A stretch of 64,000 bases of DNA from Nephrocerus scutellatus (Eukaryota > Arthropoda > Insecta > Diptera > Pipunculidae). The notes under the pieces were generated by a model, which ran no database searches, was not told the DNA's origin, and saw only the letters and a program-made list of their open reading frames with translations. The stretch lies in NCBI GenBank assembly GCA_947095585.1, contig OX352761.1:54544432-54608431 (forward strand), read 5' to 3'. The position numbers and the translations under genes were made by a program. Position 1 is the first letter of the stretch. Each line of letters opens with the position of its first letter. Below, one piece after another: positions 21,253 to 31,744 of this stretch.

Positions 21253-21487
21253 CAAGCTGCTCGGTGTATTAAATAAGGATGGTCAAACAAATTATTGCCG
21301 CGCTCTTATGGATTCTGGTTCCCAAGTTAGCATCATCACTGAAGATTGTGTCCAAAGGCTAAAACTACGAAAGGTCAACTCCAGAATTACAGTCAGCGGT
21401 ATCGGAGATACAAATGTTGGGGCGACCAAGGATGAGAAATTCCACGACTATTTTGCCTGGAATATAGCAGCAAAGTTAGAAAATTAG
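21253..21487 (+). pseudogene. BEL/Pao protease fragment fused to RTE sequence
   Basis: In the same 159-codon frame as the RTE piece (21008-21487), the reading changes to CRALMDSGSQVSIITEDCVQ, the BEL-type aspartic protease active site, and then VSGIGDTNVG. The frame ends with unrelated residues. The nearby minus-strand BEL element lacks its protease, so this could be its displaced and inverted protease; that is inference. Confidence 0.75.
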
Positions 21488-21592
21488 CAGCAGCGGAGCG
21501 ACGATGAGTAGCGCAATGTAAAGATCCAACAATTTGGCACAGCAGCAGCACGGTATTTTAGGCAGTAAAAAAAAACACCCTTTTTTTATTTT

Positions 21593-22003
21593 TGAATGAA
21601 CAAGAACAATAAGAGAATTTATTACAAAAATAAAAAGAGCTATTAGCAATGATTAATAATTTTCTTTTTTATGTATAAAAAATGGTTGGCAAGTGCCCAG
21701 TGCGACTTGCTTATCGCTTAAAAGATAAATTCGAACAGAGCGAATTGAAGTTAGTCAAGATTTTAGCAATTTTACTATTAGGTCAGTTCAGTAATATTAC
21801 TATTAGGTCTGTTCGCATAATTTTTTTTTTTTTTGTGAAATTACAAATATAAACTGAATTGATAATATATTAACATTATTATAGTGAATATAAACTAGAT
21901 TGATGATTCCTCATTACATTAATTATATTAATTATTATTATTAATTAATATAATTAATGTTAATATTATAAAATTGAATATAAACTGAATTGGTGATTCT
22001 TCA
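21593..22003 (-). repeat. Candidate 3' LTR of BEL element 1
   Basis: On the minus strand the purine-rich GCGGGGGAGAA (22004-22018) is followed by TGAAGAATCACC, a typical LTR start. A matching end (..TTCATTCA) occurs at 21593, giving about 411 bp with TGAA/TTCA termini. It contains a near-perfect palindrome at 21916-21960. No second LTR is available for comparison. Confidence 0.4.
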
Positions 22004-22560
22004 TTCTCCCCCGCGTTGAACTGGTACAATATTAACAGGCAGCGCAGCAATTTTCGTAATCATTCGTGTTATTTCGTTGGTTGCTGTTTTAATTGTGACA
22101 ACACTAATATTGCCATCTGGACCAGGATGCAACTTGATAATTCTTCCTATCTTCCATTTGAGCGGCGGCAAGTTTTCGTCTTTGATGACGACAATTTCTC
22201 CTATCTTTATGTTTGGTTTTAAATGCGGCCAAAATTTCCGTTGTTGCAGGTGTTGTAAATATTCATTCGACCATGATATCCAAAATTGTTTATGCAGACT
22301 GGTGATTAGTTCCCAGTTTTTTATAAGTGGTACCTTTGGATCGTACTCAGCAGCTTCCGGTATGGATCTTAATGGACGGCCTATAAGAAAATGAGCAGGT
22401 GTTTATATTCCAAAACCCTCTGAAATTAACGGCACTAGTGGCCTGGAATTTAAAACAGCCTCGATTTGTTTTATTAGCGTAGTAAATTGTTCATAAGTGA
22501 ATCGAGCGTTGACAATTAAACGTTTTAAATAGTGCTTTGCGGATTTCACAGCCGCCTAAT
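22004..22560 (-). pseudogene. BEL 1 integrase end and C-terminal pol domain
   Basis: The minus strand reads AHFLIGRPLRSIPEAAEYDP, then a WISWSNEYLQHLQQR block, VVIKDENLPPLKWKIGRI and the end of BEL pol. Just upstream the integrase block HFGGLH is followed by a stop where the family has GLWEAAVKS, so the catalytic Glu is lost. Confidence 0.75.
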
Positions 22561-23830
22561 GAAGACCACCAAAATGAGGTGAGCCAGGGAGTATAAATAC
22601 CCATTCGATTTTTTTCGCAAACAGTCAATTCACTGAGCGATTTGGTAAGTTCCGAACTGGTCAGAAGATTATAAACATCATGCAGAGTGTGATTTGCGCC
22701 AATGAAATTGGTGCCATTGTCGGTCAGTATTCGTTTAGGAAGACCTCTGGTGGCGATATGATGGTGGTTGTAACAAAGTGCTTCGGGTGAAGTAGAGCAG
22801 GGTGGTTTGACGAGTATGACAATTATGAAAACTTGAGACGTCCTCCTATTCGAATGATGCCATCAATATCTATAAATAAAGATAACGATCCCAGCAGCGG
22901 ATTTGGCGTCAGGTAGTTTGGCTTGCTTAGTCCGACAAATTCTTCAGGAAAGCATGTTTTTTGACTTTGCTGAATTAAAGCCTCGACACCTTCCTTTACT
23001 TCATCGCAGCTCAACAAACCAGTGCGTCTCTTTAGCGAATTTTTTAAATTGTTTATGAATCGTAGTATATACGCCATCGTATTTTGTAATTGTTTTCAAT
23101 GTTGTGATCAAAGTTGTTTACTATATTATCTCGTTCATTAATACTTTTATTGCAAAGATTGTTTGAAGCTAATTCTTCTTCATTTCTGGAATGTTTTCTT
23201 TGGTATTGGCAAGAAATGGTATATGCCAGTTTTCCTCTGTGAGTAGCAAAAATTCAGGTCCTTCTCACCACATGCGTAGATTTAGCAGCAACTTAGGGGG
23301 TACCCCTCTTGAGATGAAGTCAGCAGGGTTATATTTCGAATCTACGTGCAGCCATTGTAACGCTGGAGCAATCGAGTGTATCCTTTGAACACGAGTACCA
23401 ACATAACGAGACCTTCGAGATGCATCTAAGTGTAGCCAATGGAGTACAATTGTAGAGTCACTCCAGCAATAAATTTTCGATATGTTGAAATTGACAATGG
23501 ATTAATACTTGGCAATCAATTCAGCAAGCAGCCAAGCAGTGAACAATTCAAGACGTGGAATTGTGTGCTTAATTTTGATTGGGGCCACACGAGACTTTGA
23601 GCATATCAGACGAATGCAGAATCCACTATGAATTTTTGAGCGAACGTAGAGAGCTGCTCCATAGCCTTTTTCGCTGGCATCACAAAATCCGTGTATATCG
23701 ATTGTTGATGGTAATAAATTGCCATCAAATAAATGGCATGGAATGTATAAGTGTTGAAGACATTCAAGCTCTTCACGAAATATAGTCCAGCGAGAGTGAA
23801 TTTCGACTGGCAAACTTTCATCCCAATCGT
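22561..23830 (-). pseudogene. BEL 1 RNase H and integrase core remnants
   Basis: RNase H lies at 23502-23813 (GFCDASEKGYGAALYVRS, then SKSRVAP and TIPRLEL). Between it and the integrase is a zinc-binding region (22823-23077, with IDGIIRIGGRL). The integrase core reads ILTDNGTNFIGAN near 22720. Frames are interrupted repeatedly. Confidence 0.8.
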
Positions 23831-23840
23831 ATTTTAACTG

Positions 23841-24745
23841 TCAGAGCTCTTGCATAAATATTTTGCCAATCATCACAACTGGAGACACCAGCCCTATGGG
23901 ATCAGAAATTTTTGCAATTTCTGACACGATCATCCTTTTTGTTACCTTGGATAATTTGACAGATGGTGAGACCTTGATGCGAAAGCAGTCCTTGCCAGAA
24001 TGCCAGTATAAGCCAAGAGTATTGATATATTCAGTTTCGTCGAAGTAAAGATTTTTTTCACGATCATTAATGTCAATTCCTTCAAGGGCCCCTTCATCAC
24101 TTGAACACCATTTTTTTAATATCATTCCAGCAGATTGTAGAATTTCAGAAATGTGAGATCTCATGTTGATCGCTTCTGGGATGGTGTCTGTTCCAGACAA
24201 CAGATCATCCACGTACATGTCATGTCGAATAATATTGCAGATGTGATGTGATGATCAATGACACATATTAGCCAATTCAACGAGGCAACGAGTGGCTAGA
24301 AATGACGCAGATATGGTGCCATATGTAACCGTATGAAGCTTAAATGTTTGAATTGGATCCTTTGTATGGAACCTCCAGTATATGTACTGATATTTGTTTG
24401 TGATCATCTGGATGCAACAGAATTTGCCGATACATTTTGGAAATATCGGTACTGTTGCTACCTTGTGAGTTCTAAATCGTAGAAGTATGTAGTTCATTTT
24501 GTACGACGGGTCCATTATGCAGCAGAGAGTTCAGAGATTCATTATTGGTCGATTTTGTAGAACCGTCAAAACCAACTCTTAAGGAAGTGCATGAAGAGTC
24601 TGGCTTAAGTACACAATGATGGGGCAGGTAGTAGTTGCTGTGTGACGGTTGCGACTCGAATGACATATGACCAAGATTGATATATTCAGACATGAAATCG
24701 TGATATTGATTGCGCAGATCCTCATTTCTCATCCTCAAACTGATG
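23841..24745 (-). pseudogene. BEL 1 reverse transcriptase
   Basis: Blocks in order are LRVGFDGSTKS, LNSLLHNGPVVQNEL, VTYGTISASFLATRCL and MYVDDLLSG, with the catalytic YVDD intact, then EYINTLGLYWHS and ISDPIGLVSPVV of the connection region. Three minus-strand frames (24472-24738, 24255-24515, 23841-24218) carry it, so at least two frameshifts are present. Confidence 0.85.
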
Positions 24746-24900
24746 GTATCTCATAATCGAATGACCATCTTGCTTGCAGTTATTGCATGTAAACCGATTA
24801 GCGTGGAATGAATTCTTAGCAAATGGTTTCATTGCTGTAGGCCTTAATGAACTGGAATGCCTAAACTTTTATTGAGACGGGATTTGGTGATATTTTATAC
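24746..24900 (-). pseudogene. BEL 1 gag zinc-knuckle remnant
   Basis: The minus strand at about 24752-24800 reads FTCNNCKQDGHSIMRY, a CCHC-type knuckle without its last Cys. It directly abuts the reverse transcriptase frame, showing an internal deletion that removed the protease. Confidence 0.6.
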
Positions 24901-25080
24901 CTGAGCATTCATCGAAGTATAATTCGTCTTCTCCGAAGTAACGAGGGCCCTTGAAATATCTGCTACCTGCTACTTTTTATTTTTTATTATTTCACTAATT
25001 ATTTTTTAATTTCAGAAATATTTTTCTTTCATTTCATATATATTTTCAGAAAAGATCTTCCTTTCGATCAGCCCTATAAA

Positions 25081-26295
25081 ATGGGGAAAAAAGCAAAAAG
25101 GAAGGAAAAAGTAAACGAGGTCTTGTCCTTAATTAAGGAACAAGTAACCAACCATGGTGGGGATTTCCTCTTGTCGTTGTACCGAAGGCTGGATTAAGTG
25201 AACCAGCTGTGCGATTTAGCGACTTCAGAGGAGGAAACCATGAGCGTTGTCGAGGAATCGGATACTGAAGTGCCCGAATCCAGCAGTGGTGGAGAGGATA
25301 ACTCCAGCGACGAAGACAGTCGCAAAGCTTGGTCTTCTCCCGAAACCATGCCCGCAAAGGCAAAAAAAAGGAGGTTGTCTGGAAATTCCAGACCATCATC
25401 ACCACCAACATCATCTTCTCCTGGAGTGGCTGCTGTTGATAAAAAAATTGCTGTTGATAAAACAATGTTGGTCCTAAAAGGTATTCACCACTCCTTTGAT
25501 GCTGAAGATGTCAAGGAAGCGTTGACGACAGAGGGTGTCCCTGTACTAGTGGTGAAACCCTTCAAATCTCAAAGGACTGACAAGAAATTTAATCATTTCA
25601 TTGTCGAGCTAGAGAAGAACTGCGATAAAGCGGCAGTTTGCTCAAAAACCCTCCTTTTGAACCAGTTGGTGCATTGGGAAAAACTAAAATCGGCGGGCAT
25701 TATTCAATGCAGAAACTGCCAAAAATTTGGACATGTCGCAAGTAATTGCGGCATGAAATACAGATGCGTCAAGTGCAAAGATGAGCACTTGCCTGGCCAA
25801 TGCCCAAGAAATGCAGACAATATAAAAGACGACAACGTTTTCTGCACAAACTGCCAGAAAAATGGACATCCGGCAAACTATAAAGGATGTCCAAAATATA
25901 AGGAAAAGATGGCTGAAAAGCTTAAAACCGCACAAAAGAAGAAGGAACAACATAAATTCGCCCAGATGTCTGCTTCAAAAGCCATAGAAAAGGGAGTAAG
26001 TTTTGCTAGTATAGCTACTATGGGGACTTCCAGCAAGCCAGCAATGATCAGCAAGCCTCTAACAAGCAGCCATGCAGCATCAAACAGCAAAGCAATAAAA
26101 AAGCCAGCCGTTAAAACTGTACCATCTACCGGAAAAGCCAACATCTTCGACGATACGGAAAGGCTATTTGGAGCTGACCTCTTTACAATTTTACAGAAGG
26201 CAAGAAAAGTCGTGCCTGCTAATTATAGCAGTCTTGATGACAGGTCCAAAACAACCGTTTTGGGTCGACTTATTTGTGAATTATGTTCACAATAA
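25081..26295 (+). CDS. Jockey-type ORF1 (nucleic-acid-binding), one premature stop
   Basis: The likely start is ATG 25081 (GKKAKRKEKV, basic); the same frame has a TAA at 25195-25197 and is then open for 365 codons to 26295. The middle part (about residues 120-180 of the full frame) looks like a small RNA-binding fold. Three knuckles follow: CRNCQKFGHVASNC, CVKCKDEHLPGQC and CTNCQKNGHPANYKGC. A Lys/Gln-rich C-terminus follows. It binds the LINE RNA and escorts it. If the TAA is real, the N-terminal 38 codons are cut off; GTG 25198 or ATG 25240 would be internal restarts. Confidence 0.8.
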
Positions 26296-29210
26296 GCAGG
26301 ATAAGTATATTCTCATATAATGTGAATTCCATTTATTCGTTAGCTAGGCGTATCACACTAACATTATTTATTAAAACTAATAAACCTGACATTCTTCTTT
26401 TACAGGAAACAAATCTCACTGGGAGAAATCCGTTCAGTCCAGACGGATACAATATCCACAGGGTCGACAAAGGCAGTGGACGCTCTGGGACGGCGGTCCT
26501 TATCAGGAACACTATGGCAGGCGAAAAGGTGCAAATCAGTGGTCTACGTAGCATGGAAGCAACAGCTGTCAGCATTAAAGTCAACGAAGTGGAGACCTTG
26601 CTGGTGATATCGGTGTACAATCACTGTAACGCAACGAGGGAAGACATCCAACGGGATTTGCAAACTGTCTGCAACACCTCCTCTAGACACACATACTGTG
26701 TTGTTGGAGGTGATTTTAATGCTAGACATACTCGATGGCAGGACGAAGTGTGCAATCACAAAGGAAGGGCCATTACAGACTGGATGGACTCAAATCCGCA
26801 TCAGCACACGATGGCTATAGTTTCACAGCCCCGGAAGACGTACCCTCGGACACCGTCAACTTTGGATTTCTTTCTGGCAACCACAAATTTCTTAAATATT
26901 CTCCCAGAATTAAGAAATTATTCCTGCTTGGCGCATGATAGCGACTCGGATCATATGGCCATAGAGCTTCGAGTGAGGCTGAACCAGCGAATTGTGCAAG
27001 TCACCCTAACACCTGAACTTCACATCAACTTTAAGAAAATAAACTGGAACCGGTTTAGATCAGAAGTTGAAGCTGAACTTCCTATTCCAGCGGCTTGCAG
27101 AAATCTGGAGAATACAGAAATTGATGATGCTATCAGAAATTTTGAGATTACAGTGAATTCAGCCATTAATCGGCAGAAAACAATTCGCACTAGCAGGGAT
27201 CGCTTCCAACACTTGCCTGAGCATATACAGGCCATATAGGCTCACAAGCAACGGCTTAGGAAACGCCTTCAGAGAATCTTCAATAGGACACTTAGCACAG
27301 TCAACGACGAATACCTGTCTGTACTTTCGCAACTGCGTTGTACAGTTAACATGTGTCGTCAAGCTGTGCGGAGGTTTCAGGAAGATGAACTGACCAAACG
27401 GCTCCAGGACATCAAACCAGGCCCTGATGCTTTTAGGAAGCTGAACTCTCTGGTTGGAAAGCGTATTTCCATTCCACAGACTATCACCATTGAAGATCGA
27501 ACAGTATCCAGCGCTGCTGAGAAAGCGGAAGCCTTTGCCTGCCATTTTGAAAGGAGCTTTACGGACCGACCACCAACGCATCTTCCAGATTTCTTGGAAG
27601 AGGTTGAAAGTCTTGTGGAAGACACCACTTCTCCAGGAAATACTATAGTGCAGTTCAGTGAAGAAAATCGCGCCAACGCACCCGTAGATGTCGATATGTT
27701 TACCGGAACAGCTGTTGTCAATGATTTGATTATGAGTGGAAACTCAAAAAAATCATCAGGCACAGATGGGATTTCTAACTTTTTGCTTAAAAAGTTACCG
27801 GGTATGGCAATTTTGATGTTAACCATCATTTTCAACAATTGCCTAAACAATGGCTACTTTCCGGACAACTGGAAGGTGGCAAAGGTAGTACCAGTACCCA
27901 AGAAAACCGACCGCTCCAGCGTAACTGGTTACCGTCCAATAGCTTTACTGTGTTGTATCAGTAAAGTATTGGAATCATTGATCCGTAAAAAGATCAATAC
28001 GTTTTGTACGGAAAGAAATCTTATTACTTCCTTTCAGTACGGTTTCCGAGAAAAGCACTCTACGCTGCACCCTCTGCTGAAGCTTCACAGTGATGTCACT
28101 AAAGGACTGAACGTCAAAAGAAGTACAGTGGCCTGTTTGCTAGACATCGAAAAAGCTTTCGATAGTGTCTGGATAAACGGGCTACTGTACAAGCTTATTA
28201 GTTTTGGTTTCCCCAATTATATTGTAAAAATAATTAAAAATTTTCTTTTTAACAGGGTCTTCTTTGTACAGGTGTACGACCGCTCATCGACAAGGAAAAG
28301 GATTAAAGCCGGAGTTCCTCAAGGTTCCAGACTTGGACCAATCCTGTATAGCATCTTCACGGCGGATCAACCCACAAATACAGCCGGAACAAGGACTATG
28401 CTCTTCGCGGATGACTCCATAACGTATGCAGTTTCCCGCTCTCCCGAGATAGCTGCCCGAAGAGTGGAGGAACACTTCAGAAATCTTTGGGACTACTACC
28501 TGAAGTGGGGACTAAAGATCAACGCCAATAAAACGGAACTCATCTGCTTCCGAGTACCAGCAACCGAAACAAGGATAAGAAAAATCGCAAGCCGTTGCAG
28601 AGCCTTAAAAATCACACTTCCAGACAACACAGTTATAAAAACCCAATCAGAGACGAAGTACCTGGGAATAAACTTCACCGAGAGGCTCAAGTTTAATGCC
28701 CACATCGATAAAACGTTGAAAAAGGCTAATTACGCCCTTCATTTGGTGCACCCGCTTCTACGAAGGCGAAACGGACTGTCAAACAACACCAGGCTGCTCA
28801 TCTACAAGCAGCTCATCAGGCCAGTGATAACCTATGGCTATCCCATATGGTTCACCGTCTCACCAACAACGATGAAGAAGATCACCCTATTTGAAAGGAA
28901 GGTACTTAGGATCTGTACAGGACTCTGGAGGGTGCCAAACAGCTATAAGTTTGTCTCGAGTGCAAGGCTTTACGACGCGGCAGGTCTGCTGCCCATAACC
29001 GACCACTTGTTCCGAATGGCAAAGAAATTCGTTGATGGGTTGGAAACACATCCAAGTCCGGAGATGCAAGGACTGAGAATCGAAGAAATCGAGCCAAGCC
29101 ACCGCTATATAAACATCAGAGGATTCACAGATGCTAGATTTGACGACATCTTTAATAATCAAGACGTTTCCTTCTACGAGAAGGCCAGCAATCAACATTA
29201 CAGAGGCTGA
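26283..29210 (+). CDS. Jockey-type ORF2: endonuclease + reverse transcriptase, one stop
   Basis: ATG 26283 overlaps the ORF1 end by 13 nt, suggesting coupled translation. Residues 1-230 are the endonuclease: LLLQETNL, VVGGDFNARHTRWQ, STLDFFLA, SDHMAIEL. The frame has one TAG at 27237-27239 (codon 319) and is otherwise open to 29210, about 975 codons. The reverse transcriptase has SSGTDGISN, YRPIALLCC, LLDIEKAFDSVW (first Asp), GVPQGSRLGPILY, LFADDSITY (FADD at 28404-28415) and KYLGINF. No RNase H is present. It nicks the target and copies the RNA. Confidence 0.9.
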
Positions 29211-29480
29211 AGATCGCCCTGTTTATACCCCCTTTAATATTATTCTTCATTTTTATTTTATTTTAAAATTAAATTGCTTTAAAAATAAACATGTGTAGTA
29301 GATTAAGTAGTAAAAAATATTGTTTAATAATAAGCAATCCAAAAAAAAAGACAATGTAAATACGTCGGGCCCCTATTGTTGAGCCGACACTTAATAATAA
29401 TAGTTATAAGTTTAGTTTTTTAAGTCAAAATTGTATAATATCTAAATGTTTAATAAAATATCTTAATCTTAATCTAATCT
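29211..29480 (+). other. 3' UTR and tail of the Jockey-type LINE
   Basis: AT-rich noncoding sequence after ORF2, with ATAATAATAG runs and a final TAATAAAATATCTTAATC stretch. LINE-like minus-strand sequence starts immediately after about 29480, marking the element edge. Confidence 0.6.
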
Positions 29481-29645
29481 TCGCATGTACAGTTCTTATA
29501 AAACTCAAATGAAATACGATCGTCTGTTAGTGCTTTCTTATTTTTGGCACTCTCGATTACATTTTGAACCTTCTCTAGAGTTATTGGTGCGTCTAGAAAT
29601 TCGTCGACATTCCAGGGTGCTATATATTGAACTGGCTGGGAGGAT
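29480..29645 (-). pseudogene. Small LINE reverse transcriptase relic
   Basis: The minus strand reads APWNVDEFLDAPITLEKVQN, then AKNKKALTDDRISFEFYKN, the RT0/fingers start of a non-LTR reverse transcriptase. About 55 codons remain, without further domains. The Jockey-type LINE ends at its edge, so it may be the insertion target. Confidence 0.6.
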
Positions 29646-29649
29646 TGTA

Positions 29650-30235
29650 CTGCATTGAGAAGATTTTAGAAGTAGTTTTACTTTATTTTACATAGTAGTA
29701 AAAGAAAGAATAGTAATCACGAAAGTTTTCGAACCTGGGATTTTTGCAGATTTACCCAATCTCTGTCTGTCTAACTCCACGGCGTCATAAAATCTATACT
29801 GGGCTTAATGGTATAGGCCAGTGTGGGGAAGGGGTATGTTGGTGTGGGGTCAATGGGGTAGTTATTTGGGTGGGTCAGTCTTTTTGTACCAGGTAGATGG
29901 CGTTGGAGTAGAAATATTTTGGCTGCTTCCTGTTATTTTCTCATTCTATAAATTCTATAAAAAAAATTTATGGCAGTAGATATTTTTTTAAATTCTCTAT
30001 ATTTACTTCGCATGCCCCAGTATTTTTTTGTTTGTTAGTTAGTTTGTTTGTTTGTCTGGCTTAAAATCTTGCGATAAATTTTTAACCCACCCCCCAGAGC
30101 CCGATTTTATTGAAACTTTGCACACATTTACTTTCGTTAACTCAGCATTTTCGTTGCATTTCAATATTATTTTTGTGGCAAATGCACCAAACGCTTGGTT
30201 AGCAGTTGAGTTTGATGTTTCTTGTTAATTTATAA
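29650..30235. other. Spacer, no gene recognised
   Basis: Mixed AT-rich sequence with a GT-rich part (29800-29900) and a GTTTGTTTGTTT-like run near 30030. The phrase TTATTGAAACTTTGCACAC (30107-30125) is a form often seen in dispersed arthropod repeats, but I cannot assign it. Confidence 0.4.
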
Positions 30236-30850
30236 TATAACTAGCAGAATAAGCCTTCGGTTCCCGGCTGCCTCATCCCACTGACCCCCACCCATGTTTA
30301 CACCCGCCCACTGAAGCCACGCCCCCTGACCTCCCGCCCGCTGACTCCCGGCCCACTGACCAACCAGCCTTCTAACCCCTAGCCCACTGACTTCTTGCCC
30401 TATGACCTCCCGCCAGTTGACTACCCCCACCCAGTGACCCCGCCCTATGACCTCCCGCCAACTGACCAACCCACCAACTGGACCACCTCACCAACCCAAC
30501 AACAACTATAGAATCGACACTTATATCGGCAAAAAATATAAGTGTTCGAATATTCTTTATATGAAAATCATATACAGGGAAAACTACATTTTCCACCCCA
30601 GCGCCACCTATCGGGTCCAGCAATTTTCTTTTCATTTAAATACATATTATATGGTGTGAATTTGAGCCAAATCGGTGCATAAATAAGAATTTTCGGAAAA
30701 AGCGACCCAAGTGCCACCTAGGGGGTCTAGCATAAACAAAAACAATCCGAAGCACCCCACGAATATATCGTGTAAGTAAGTTGGAATGCTTCAGTGATTC
30801 AGCCGTGATAGTCAACGCCTCAACGTTGTTATATATTAAGATATAGATTG
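30236..30850 (+). repeat. Non-autonomous repeat with CCCACTGAC array, copy 1
   Basis: Begins near ACTAGCAG, has a C-rich array of degenerate CCCACTGACCTCCCGC-type units (30270-30480), then GCGCCACCTATCGGGTCCA (30601-30619), AGCCAAATCGGTGCATAAAT and a TATATTAAGATATAGATTG end. A second copy with the same order is at 45443-45893. It seems to sit in the intron upstream of the first readable exon at 30918. No coding capacity is visible. Confidence 0.65.
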
Positions 30851-30917
30851 TATTATTTACTTCAGTTAAGTAATATTGTATATAATATTTTCTGTATATT
30901 TGTTCCTTCATTCTCAG

Positions 30918-31628
30918 ATTAAAACTTACGAACTGCAGATTGCTAACGTTCAGTCTGCGACAAATAACCTCGATGAACAAAGTAATAGATTAAAAGCTGA
31001 TCAATTGTTTAAAAAAAAGGCATTATTAATTAATATAATGGATTATGTATGAAATAATTTATCAAACCAAGAATTAAAATTATTAATGATATATATCCTG
31101 TAGTTCAAATATTTACAATACCAAAACGTTGCGATTAATCTCTCTGGAGGACAAGTTGAAGTTTATTTTGCTGGAAAGAATATTCAGCTGTGCATACTAA
31201 TGAACTCTGATGATCTCAAAATAGTTAACCTTGACATTAAGGTAAGATAAGTTGTACATAATATTTGCTTATACGCTAGAGTTTATTTTTGAATATTTTT
31301 AGACAAGTGGGGTTAAAAAACTTAAATCATTGACTGATCTCGCAATATTTCGGCAACAAATTTCATATGAAGAATGGGAGCACAATGCCGTCAAAATTTC
31401 CATTTCCTTTTTACATAGCATGTTAAAGACAATTTTGTCTGCTAAGGTGAGAAGGTGGATAAGCATTGCTTGTCATTTATTTACTATCTGTTTTAGGTGA
31501 CAATAGAATATAAAAATATCCTTAAAGAATTGAAGTCTGTTCAAAGCTCTAGAAATACCTTAAATTATTATATTGGACGTGTTAAATTTAAATCATCATT
31601 TTGCGGAAGATATTTATTAAAAATGTAA
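30918..31628 (+). CDS. Four 3'-terminal exons of a host gene (coiled coil + globular end)
   Basis: Exons 30918-31046, 31104-31241, 31303-31446 and 31497-31628 are joined by introns of 57, 61 and 50 bp, all phase 0. Donors are GTATGA, GTAAGA and GTGAGA; acceptors are CTGTAG, TTTTAG and TTTTAG. Exon 1 follows an acceptor TTCATTCTCAG. The stops at 31047-31103 lie inside the first intron, so the spliced frame stays open for 179 codons and ends at TAA 31626-31628. Exon 1 is heptad-rich (IKTYELQIANVQSATNNLDE); exons 2-4 look globular (INLSGGQVEVYFAGKNIQL, ISYEEWEHNAVKIS). A coiled coil before a small C-terminal fold recalls kinetochore proteins such as Spc105/KNL1, but that is a weak guess. Upstream exons are not found; a repeat sits just upstream. 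A GTAAGT at 31625 could be another donor. Confidence 0.65.
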
Positions 31629-31744
31629 GTATATTAACAACATTTTAAAATTTTGGACTAAACAGGTAAAGGCTTAAATTAGTATGATTTGCTTTTCGTT
31701 TTAATTCTTTTAACTAATCGCGCTAGTGTATTTTGTACACCACT

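Larger units (their letters stand above)
21593..24900 (-). mobile_element. BEL/Pao element 1, decayed, minus strand
   Basis: From right to left: a gag zinc-knuckle remnant, reverse transcriptase with intact YVDD, RNase H, integrase, C-terminal pol domain, polypurine tract and a candidate 3' LTR. The protease and the end of gag are deleted: the knuckle lies directly next to the reverse transcriptase. There is no 5' LTR before the Jockey LINE at 25 kb. Confidence 0.8.
25060..29480 (+). mobile_element. Nearly intact Jockey-clade LINE
   Basis: Two long plus-strand ORFs overlap by 13 nt, with a 3' UTR of about 265 bp ending in an AT-rich AATAAAATATCTTAATC tail. ORF1 has Jockey zinc knuckles; ORF2 has endonuclease and reverse transcriptase with no RNase H, as in Jockey. 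Only one in-frame stop per ORF was found, so this is one of the youngest elements here. The 5' edge and target duplication could not be fixed. Confidence 0.85.

Noticed and set aside
30230..30659. Gly/Trp/Arg-rich minus-strand frames over the C-rich array
   Set aside because: Translation of a degenerate repeat; no conserved domain.
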